Assembly (NCBI GenBank): GCA_902651635.1
Contig: CACRSC010000087.1
Span: forward strand, 40,935-104,934
DNA: 64,000 nucleotides
DNA from: Mastigamoeba balamuthi
Taxonomy: Eukaryota > Evosea > Mastigamoebida > Mastigamoebidae
Reading direction: 5' to 3'
In this document: one piece after another, positions 56,564-64,000 of the stretch
How the letters are laid out: every line of letters starts with the position of its first letter
Position numbering within the stretch: position 1 is the stretch's first letter
Program-made: the position numbers and the translations under genes
Notes under the pieces: generated by a model
What the model saw: only the letters and a program-made list of their open reading frames with translations
The model's database searches: none
What the model was told of the DNA's origin: nothing

Positions 56564-59475
56564 CTACCAACTCGAGAACACCCGAGAAGTGAAGGCCAGT
56601 GCAAGCGACGCCAAGGCAGTACCGGCACCAGATTGTGTGCTCTCATCGCTCTCCACTTGGGCTTCGGACCTCTTGCTGCTGCTGTAAGTGCTTTCGGCGG
56701 AGCCGGCATGGCTTTCAGTGCTTCCACTGTGCGCACCGCCAGTGCAGTCGCCGCCGTCCCACGAGCACGAAGTCGTGTTGCACTCTGCGAGAGAAGTCCG
56801 GAATTACCACAAAATTGAAGGTTGGGTGCGCATATCGGAGGGAATCGGCGGACCCTGGTCGCACTCGCCGTCGTGAACCCACGTGCGCAGGCAGAAGGGG
56901 GCACAGCCGAAGAGGTGCTGGCAGTCGGGAGCATCGTAGCCGCACGCGGCATTGAGGCACTCGGGGTCGCAGACGCTGTTGTTCCTGTGGATGATCGGAA
57001 AGCACCCCGGCGCACAGTACTCATTGAGGTTAAAGCAGTCCCTTCCGTCGTAGCCACAGCCTCTCTGCGAGAGTAGTAGTGTAAGGAAGCAGAACAGACT
57101 GAGGAGAGATTGTTAACTTACGTTGAGGCACACAGGGTCGCAGGTGCCGTCGCCTGCCCAGTCGTCGAAGCACCGGTTCTTGTCGTCGCAGGTGTCGCTG
57201 TCGCAGTCGTTGCCGTCCCAGCGACAGGCCTCGTTGAAGCAGGCCTCGTCGCACTTCATGTCGCCGATCTGTGATGCCATGCAGTCGACCGAGCAGAAGC
57301 CGGTGCCGTTTGCCTTGTCGCACATGCCCCCGTCGAAGTTGCATGCCGCCTGCGCACGTCGAGGGCACGTTAGCTATGGGATGCGTGATCGCCAGCCACG
57401 GGTCTGTGCGCACGTTGTAGCATGCGGCGTCGCACTTGGCGTCGTGGGCCATCGACACCTTGCAGCGGGCTGCGCAGTACACGCAGTCGCCGTTGTCGTA
57501 GTTGCACGCGCTCTGCCAACACCAACATGAGATGCAGGGGCGGACGGGTTGCCGGGAATTGGCGCACTGTATTGAAGTCCAAGTCGCAGTAGGCGTCGCC
57601 GATGTAGTACGTGGGCTCGTCGCACTGCGAGAGGTTTGCGCAGTCGCCGCCGTCGAAGTCGCACGCACTGACGTTACAGGCGATATTGCACCAGCCATTG
57701 CCCACACTAGACGTGGCGCAACCGGGGGCGCAATGCGAGCTGTCCACTGTGCAGTCGCCGCCGTCGAAGGAGCAGTTGGCCTGCGCCATAGCAACGTGGG
57801 CAGCTGGTCAGTCGATTTGATCGAAACGACTGTTGCGCACGTTATTGCACGCGGGATTGCAGTGAGTGTTGTTGATCAGCGGCATCGGGCAGTGGGGGTC
57901 GCAGAACTGCGAGAGGCAGTCGTCGCCGTCGTACCTGCACCGCGACTGCGAGCGCGAAAAAGTTATTAGTGCAGGTTTGCGCCAAGTTGAAAACTCCAGA
58001 AATTCTGAAAGGGGCACACCGTCACGCAGGCCCTGTCGCAGTGGCCATTGTCGATCATGCTCTTGAGGCACTGGTCCGAGCACTCGTCCCACCACTTGCA
58101 GACGCCGTTGTCGTCGTAGCAGTTGTACGTGGCACACTCTATGTCGCAGACGCTGTTGGCGAGCATCGCCGGCGTACAGCCCGGGTCGCACTGCTCTGTG
58201 TTGTTGCAGTCGCCACCGTCCCACTGGCACTCCTCTGTGAAACACAGTATGTTGCAGTATCCGTTGCCGATGTGCCTGCATTGACGATCGTCAGTTGATT
58301 TCACTCGTTCGGTCTGGGGGTATTATCCAGTTCCTCTACGTACTTTGAGGGGCAGCTGCACACTTTGGTGCCGGCGTCGACGGCCGCCATGGTGGCGTCG
58401 ATCCAGCTGTGGAACGAGCTCAGGCGCGTCCAGATTCCAGGGCTCCCGGCGTCAGCGCAGCCGTTTCCCCAGCTGGTGAGGCCCACCTGCGTCATCTTGC
58501 CCTCCCTGCCGACGTGCACGAGGGGCCCCCCGCTGTCGCCCTGGCAGCCGTCCCTCCCGCCCTCGTTGTACATCGTGCAGATGGCTGCAAGGCGCGATGG
58601 AGTGATATCAGAACCGATGAAATTAGCAATACAGTGTCGGGGTCCCCGAGTATTCGCGCACCCGAGTCGAGGATGACCGACGTATTGTAGAGCTCCCTGC
58701 AGAGTTCCCGGGGGATGACTGGCAGCTTCACCTCGTTCAGCTCCTGGGGTGACGAGCCCTTGTTGTAGAGATTGCCCCAGCCGATCGCCCACACCTTCGT
58801 TCCGGAACTGCAGGCGCAGCGAATACACGTCCAAGGTAAATATAAATGATGATCTGTTTCCCCTCACAGCCCCGAACACCGAGAGCAGCTTCTGCGCACG
58901 CAGGGTCTGGGTAGTCGCTTGGCGCCACCTCCACAGTCGGAACTCCCGTGATGGGTTCCGTGAGCTTGAGAAGCGCCACGTCATCTGTCCATCTGTGAGC
59001 GCAGAGCAAACCACACTTCCTAGCCAAGCAAGCTGAAAGCCGACGCACTGTTGAGAAGGTCGTTATTAAAATCCGGGTGGGCGTAGACGCTGGCGACGGT
59101 GCTGGTCTTGGCTTCGAGGTCGTCGGTGGGAGTCAGCGAGGCGGCTGCGACCTTGCTGCCAGGGCGGAAGCCCTGTGTGAGAGCCTTGCGCCCACTGTCG
59201 ACGCAGTGGCCCGCCGTCAGCACCCACGTCGGCGCGATCAGCGACCCCCCGCACGTGACGACGTATATCTCCTGGGACATGGCTTCCAACAGCGCTGCCA
59301 GGGCGTGAGTTGCGTTCGTGTCGGTGGCTAGCGTGCAGGTCATCCAGGGGTACTTGGCAGCCGAGGCCACGGGGTTGCCGTTGACGATGCGCTGGGCCAC
59401 CGTGGCGGCCTCGGTCTGCTGTGCCACTGCCGCTGCCGCTGTGGCAAGCAGGAGGGGCACGAGGGCGATGTGCAT
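56564..59475 (-). CDS. Trypsin-LNR surface protease, array copy 9
   Basis: Signal peptide MHIALVPLLLATAAAAVAQ, activation start AQRIVNGNPVASAAKYPW (an upstream in-frame ATG at 59520 is less likely). Exon 1 is 59337..59475 and exon 2 starts at 59294, so the first intron is 42 nt, the shortest seen here, with a GCACGC donor. Triad: [22 protein letters not shown] and [12 protein letters not shown], with Asp at the S1 position. The protease ends KVCSCPSKYV near 58342. LNR modules span about 58278-56770 (IGNGYCNILCFTEECQWDGG first), then a Ser-rich stalk (SESTYSSSKRSEAQ) and a weakly hydrophobic end ALASLALAFTSRVFSSW, the least convincing GPI signal of the family. Confidence 0.88.
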
Positions 59476-60260
59476 TTGTTGCTTGGTGCTGCTGCTGCTG
59501 CTGTGGTTCAAAACTGACAACTAAGTAGGGACTGTGACGTGTGGCTTTAAATGCAGAAATCTGAGCTATTTCTGTTTAATAGATTCACCGGAGCTCCACC
59601 CGCCTGGTACACTCGGCACGAGCATGCCTGGTGGCGATGCTTTCAGCGAGTGCAGGAACCACCACCACGCGCTTTCTGTGCTCGATTTGTCCACTGTTGC
59701 ATAAGTCCAAAGTAATTGTGGGACATTTCTCGTCGCACCATCGAAAAGTCTCCCTTCCGTGCCCGGGTTTTCATTCGTGATTTAGTCCGTTTCTCGGACA
59801 TGCGGGTCATCTGGCAGCATGGAGCACGCACAGTGAGAGCGATGATGGGGTTTCAACTCACGCGTTTTCTGACCCATTGAGAACCCGAAACAGCAATAGC
59901 TCGGCTTGTTCCCTTATACACTTTGTCTTCATGCCTGGATTTCCCAGTCGACATTTTGAGTGACACATTCGGTGAGGCGCTATCAGGAATGCTCGAGCAC
60001 TATTTACTAAGCGTGTTCTAGGCCCAACACACACCTTTTCTCACGACCAATAAAAACCAGCAAGCAGCGCAATTGCGAGTGGTGGAAAGTGTGGATGATT
60101 TCTATGCTTGAGCCTCAGAATTGAAAATTCTGTTTTGGTGCTCAATCAGATGATTCAGAATATTGGATATCTGAATAATGGAATGAACAGGATGTCCCAT
60201 CATGAGGTTCGGAGGTGAGGGCTCTGTTGTATTTGATTTTTCTTTTGCGAGTCACAGTAA
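59476..60260. other. Intergenic between copies 9 and 10
   Basis: About 0.8 kb, AT-richer, no gene recognised. Confidence 0.45.
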
Positions 60261-63200
60261 TCAATGGAGTATCGCGAGAGAGACAGCAAAGACCAGAACT
60301 GCACTCACCTCGCCCAAACTGGGAGCGACACTGGTTGCACTGGGAACGACAGACCTCTGCGCGGAACTGCCTGTTGCCGACGAACTCCCAACACCAGGAG
60401 AAACGGTGCTGGTCTCCATTCCGCTGCTGCTGCTCTTCGTTCGTCCCGACAGGCAGTCGCCGCCGTCCCACGAGCACGCCGTCGTGTTGCACTCTGCACA
60501 GGAGTTGAGGAGCCGGCCAGCGTGAGCCCTGGGAGAGAGGAACGCCGGAGCGCACCGGCGTCGCACTCGCCGTCGTGGACCCACGACTTGAGGCAGTATG
60601 GCGCGCAGCCGAACAGGTGCCTGCAGTCGCGGGCGTCGTACCCGCACGCCGCGTTGATGCACTCGGGCTCGCAGATGTCGTCTCTGATGTGCAGGCGCGG
60701 GTAGCACCCCGGCGCGCACTTGGGCTCAGTGGCTGAGTCGAAGCAGTCGCCGCTGTCGAAGGAGCACCCGGCCTGTGCGGTGCCGTCAGCCGTGGCGCGG
60801 AGGGAGGCAGAGAGGGAGCTGGCGGACGGACCATGGCACACTCGCGGTGGCAAATGCCGTCGCCCAGCCACTTCTTCAGGCACATGGACCCCGTGAAGTC
60901 GCAGAGCTCCTCGTCGCAGTCGGTCCCGTCCCAGTTGCACTCCATGTTGAAGCACGCGGGGTTACACTTGCCGTCGCCGACCTGCGTCTTGTTGCAGCCC
61001 ATCGCGCACAGGTGGTCGCCCACGAACTTGTCGCACATGCCCCCGTCCCAGTTGCATTTGGCCTGGAGCACATACCATAGAGGAAAAGTGCGCAGAATTC
61101 GCGTAACTCGCTCTTTGAGTGTGCGACCACAGCAGGCGGTTGTCTGAGTCGCACATTGTAGCACGCGGGGTCGCAGACGCTGTTGTTGGTCATCTGCTTC
61201 CTGCACCGGGGCGCACAGTAGAGGCAGTCCCCGGCATCGTAGTGGCACTCGCTCTGCCGCGGAGGTCAGCCCAGCAATCAGAGGGAGTGTGGGCTTACAG
61301 TGTTGTAAAGGGGCTGGCACCAGTGGTCGCCCAGCCACCCCAGAGGCGCGGAGCAGTTGGGGAACGTGATGCAGTCGCCGCCGTCGTAGTTGTGCTCCTT
61401 GTCAAAGCACGCCGAGTCGCACTCGCCGTTGCCGATCGAGCTGTTGTGGCAGACTGCGGGGGGCGGGCCGATGGGACCGCTGGGGGCCTCGCAGTCGCCC
61501 TCATCGAATGAGCAGTTCGACTGCACGAGTTGCGTGAGTTGACGATGCAGGGATCCTGTGTGCGCGCACGTTGTTGCATCCCGGATTGCAGGCGCCGTCT
61601 CCTAGGACAGGAGGAGGGCAGCCCGGGGCGCAGAACTTGTCATCACAGTCGCCGCCATCGTAATGGCAGCTATACTGAAAAAAACAAAGTCAGAAGGTTT
61701 TGAAGAGATCGGAATGACGCACCGTGATGCAGGCCGTGTCGCAGACACTGTTGTTGACCATGCTCTCGGCGCAGCTCTCGGAGCAGAAGTCTGCACTCCT
61801 GCACGCGTAGTTGTCGTAGCCGCACTCGAGAGTCGCGCAGCCCGGGTCGCAGACGCCGTTCCTCCAGAGGGTGTCGTTGCAGGTCTTCCCGCAGCCGCCA
61901 GCGCAGTCCGTGCGGTCCCACTCGCACCCCTCCGAGAAGCACAGTAGGTTGCATTTGCCGTTGCCGATGTACCTGCGCCCGCGGGCTGTCAATTGACTCG
62001 GGGAAAACGGCACGGAGACAAGCGCACTTGGTGGGGCAGCCGCAGACCTTGGCCCCGCTGTCCACGCGCGCCATCGTGTCGTCGATCCACTGGCGGAACG
62101 AGCTGACGCGCGTGTAGACCCCGGGGCTCTCTTTCCAGGCGCAGCCATGGCCGTAGCTCGTGAGGCCGACCTGCACCGCTCTGCCCTCCTTGTCGAAGTG
62201 CACCAGAGGCCCCCCGCTGTCGCCGGTGCAGGTGTCCCGCCCGCCCTCGTTGAACCCCGCGCACAGGACTGCGACGTGCGTGCCCAAGCCAGTTGTGGGT
62301 GAGAGCTCTGCGACGGAGGGGCCGTGCGGCCAGTGCGTTGGGGTTCGTAATTTTCGCGCACCCGAGTCGAGCAGAGTTGTGCCGTTGTGCAGCTCCCGGC
62401 ACTCGTCCCTGTCGACGACGGGCAGCTTCGCCTCCCTGAGCGCCACCGAGCTGGGGCCCTCCTCGGTGTAGAGGTCGCCCCAGCCGATGATCCAGACCTT
62501 TGTGCCGGCCCTGCAGCGGCCCAGAGCAGAACAGCCCCGTCGTCAGAGCCGGCGATGGACTTGAATTCTGCGATAGCAAAAAGGAATCCAAGTTTGGAGC
62601 AGAGAAACCACGCACGCCGGGTCCGGATAGTCCTTCGCTGCAAGCGTGGCAACCTGGACGCCGGTGATGGGAGTGGCAAGCTTCACAAGCGCCACGTCAT
62701 CTGAGTGGAAAACGGAGGGAAATTCAAAGGATGATCGAAAAAGTATGAAGACTATCGCGGGGAACGCACAGAGCATGTGGGAGAGGTCGAGGTCTGGATG
62801 GGTGTAGACAGCAGCGACCCTGCTGGTCCTGGCGCCGGGGTCCCTGGTGGGCGAGAGGGAGCCGACGCCGACGAGGCTGCCCGGCGCGAAGCCCACGAAG
62901 TAAATGTCGCTGCCGGTGTCGACGCAGTGGCCCGCCGTCAGCACCCACGACGGCGCCACCAGCGTGCCCCCGCACACGGAGGACCTCCCGGACGAGGACT
63001 CGGACATCAGCGCTGCTCAGGGCCCAAGGGTTCAGAAAAACAGGGCAAAATACCCTCGAAAACTGATGAGGGCCCGAATTTTGAATCGCCAAGGGAATTG
63101 GGAGCGGGGGGCTGGGGCGTGCAGGCCATCCAGGGATACTTGGAGGCGGAGGAGACGAGAGCGCCGTTGACCACGCGCTGGGACAGCGATGGGGCGCGCG

Positions 63201-63261
63201 GGTGCTGGGCCAGAGAAACAGAGGCGAACGCCAGTGTGACGAGCAGAACAGAAGACCCCAT
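60261..63261 (-). CDS. Trypsin-LNR surface protease, array copy 10
   Basis: Signal peptide MGSSVLLVTLAFASVSLAQ (an upstream in-frame ATG at 63276 is possible), activation start SQRVVNGALVSSAS. Exon 1 is 63123..63261; the first intron is 110 nt with a GCACGC donor. Triad: LTAGHCVDTG, DDVALVKLATPI and [15 protein letters not shown], with Asp at the S1 position. The protease ends KVCGCPTKC near 62025. LNR modules run from about 61975 (YIGNGKCNLLCFSEGCEWDR) to 60450 and are the most irregular in spacing, with one unit extended by a Gly/Pro insert (APSGPIGPPPAVC near 61470). The stalk and tail end EVSAVLVFAVSLAILH. It is a distant relative of copies 7-9 and the outermost member of the array in this window. 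Confidence 0.88.
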
Positions 63262-63573
63262 CGGTGTTCGGTCCACAACAAAACAGAAGAGTGTTCAAAT
63301 ATCTCAGGTGAATAAACCCCAAAGAGGCCAAGGGTGCAGTGCATATTCTCTGTATCTCTGAAATCGAAATATGATAAATCCCCAGGAGTCGGTTGTTTGA
63401 TGCATGTAACGTCGAGTGGCCATCGACAAAACACACGCCGGTCGCATGGATAGTTGCAGCCAGAATCTCCTGGAGCCGCTAACGTTGGGAAAGGACTGCC
63501 CGGCGTTGCATGATGAATCTGCCCAAAATATCAGGAGATTCGGCGAACACTTTTGCCGGTTCATCGCATTGCA
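63262..63573. promoter_or_regulatory. Divergent promoter region
   Basis: This is the only place in the window where genes point away from each other: copy 10 to the left and the SWIM-like gene to the right. It is AT-richer than its flanks. No defined site is claimed. Confidence 0.4.
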
Positions 63574-64000
63574 ATGTCGGTAACGCCAGTTGGCGTCTCG
63601 GCAGCACTGTCGACGCTTCCCATCCCCGAGGAGGTCGACGGCATCATTGGCAAGCACTCCCGCATATCCGCAGGGGCGCAGCTGACGCACACACGTCGCA
63701 GACCTCACAGGGCCCGCGGAGTCTTCCGCGGAAGCAGCGAAATCCGCGGATTCAGCAGAAGCAGCGCCAGCAGCAGAGGCCCCGCAGCACAGGCACAGGC
63801 AGACGCACGGGAGCAAGCAGCAGAGCAGGGGCAGCCGCGACAGCGTGGGGGGAGGGAGCGGGGGCAGGGAGGGGCGAGGGAGAGAGCTGGCGAGCGAGGG
63901 AGCGGTGAGGCACGTCCGGGGCAGCACGTACCGCGTCAGGAGCCAGAGCGGGTGCGGCAGCTACGCCGTCAACGTGGCCAGGGGCACGTGCGAGTGCCCC
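63574..64000 (+). CDS. SWIM-like zinc-finger protein, 5' part only
   Basis: At the right edge one plus-strand frame (about 63896-64000) reads STYRVRSQSGCGSYAVNVAR followed by GTCECP. This is the first half of a SWIM zinc finger: the Y-x-V strands followed by C-x-C, with the later C-x-H beyond the window. An ATG at 63574 opens a different frame (MSVTPVGVSAALSTLPIPEE), which could be exon 1 joined to the SWIM exon by an intron in the purine-rich stretch between them; I could not fix that intron. SWIM domains occur in MULE transposases, in kinases and in ubiquitin-related proteins, so the role is open. Confidence 0.4.
   Translation, partial: MSVTPVGVSAALSTLPIPEEVDGIIGKHSRISAGAQLTHTRRRPHRARGVFRGSSEIRGFSRSSASSRGPAAQAQADAREQAAEQGQPRQRGGRERGQGGARERAGERGSGEARPGQHVPRQEPERVRQLRRQRGQGHVRVP

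Noticed and set aside
28417-63261. EGF or other Cys-rich modules instead of LNR
   Set aside because: The C-x(2-3)-C-x(3-4)-C-x-x-D-G-G-D-C spacing with G-N/D-G-x-C is diagnostic of LNR; EGF spacing is not seen.
28417-63261. CRISPR-like or satellite array suggested by the regular repeats
   Set aside because: The repetition is at the level of coding modules of unequal length separated by unique introns; there are no uniform repeats with spacers.
63304-63927. 207-codon minus-strand frame at the right edge
   Set aside because: Low-complexity Pro/Ser/Leu start and random remainder; the plus strand has the SWIM-like motif here.

Overview
The window is nuclear DNA from a GC-rich single-celled eukaryote. 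The genes have many short spliceosomal introns (about 42-170 nt, most donors GTGCG, GTACG or GTGAG), strong G/C third-position bias, standard stop codons, and eukaryotic families: caspase-like protein, two-cassette transmembrane nucleotide cyclase, GLUT-type sugar transporter, small heat-shock protein, secreted trypsins and Lin-12/Notch repeats (LNR). An amoebozoan or another free-living protist would fit, but the species cannot be fixed from sequence alone. Every recognisable gene lies on the minus strand except a partial SWIM-like exon at the right edge.

Layout. 1-4412: caspase-like protein with a very long C-terminal extension, running off the left edge. 5015-6823: membrane carbon-nitrogen hydrolase resembling apolipoprotein N-acyltransferase. 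7359-8822: conserved hypothetical with a nuclease-like C-terminus. 5854-10069 is repeated base for base at 10071-14286 across a single n, almost certainly two unmerged overlapping contigs, so the real locus is about 4.2 kb shorter. 13094-14553: weak candidate gene. 15779-17823: sugar transporter. 18449-19918: nucleotidyltransferase-like protein. About 20074-20157: degenerate tRNA-like sequence. 20494-25470: two-cassette cyclase, interrupted by an 850-n gap. 25565-27255: pogo-like DNA transposon with matching ends. 27627-28172: Hsp20.

28417-63261 is a tandem family of nine apparently complete paralogues plus one truncated copy (31967-32598) and one decayed copy (about 43380-45290). Each complete gene encodes a signal peptide, a trypsin-type protease domain, a chain of about eleven LNR modules cut by phase-0 introns at repeated positions, a last Cys-rich module, a Ser/Ala-rich stalk and a hydrophobic C-terminus that looks like a GPI-anchor signal. 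I infer a family of cell-surface proteases carrying Notch-type calcium-binding modules. The array grew by tandem duplication. One event left readable breakpoints: a truncated LNR gene fused head-on to a truncated hsp20 at about 32.6 kb.

The first intron of the protease genes uses a GC donor in eight of nine intact copies. Other points of note are a caspase-like domain with Met in place of the catalytic His, a cyclase whose usual metal-binding Asp positions are not conserved, and one array member (36504-39455) with a changed S1 specificity pocket.
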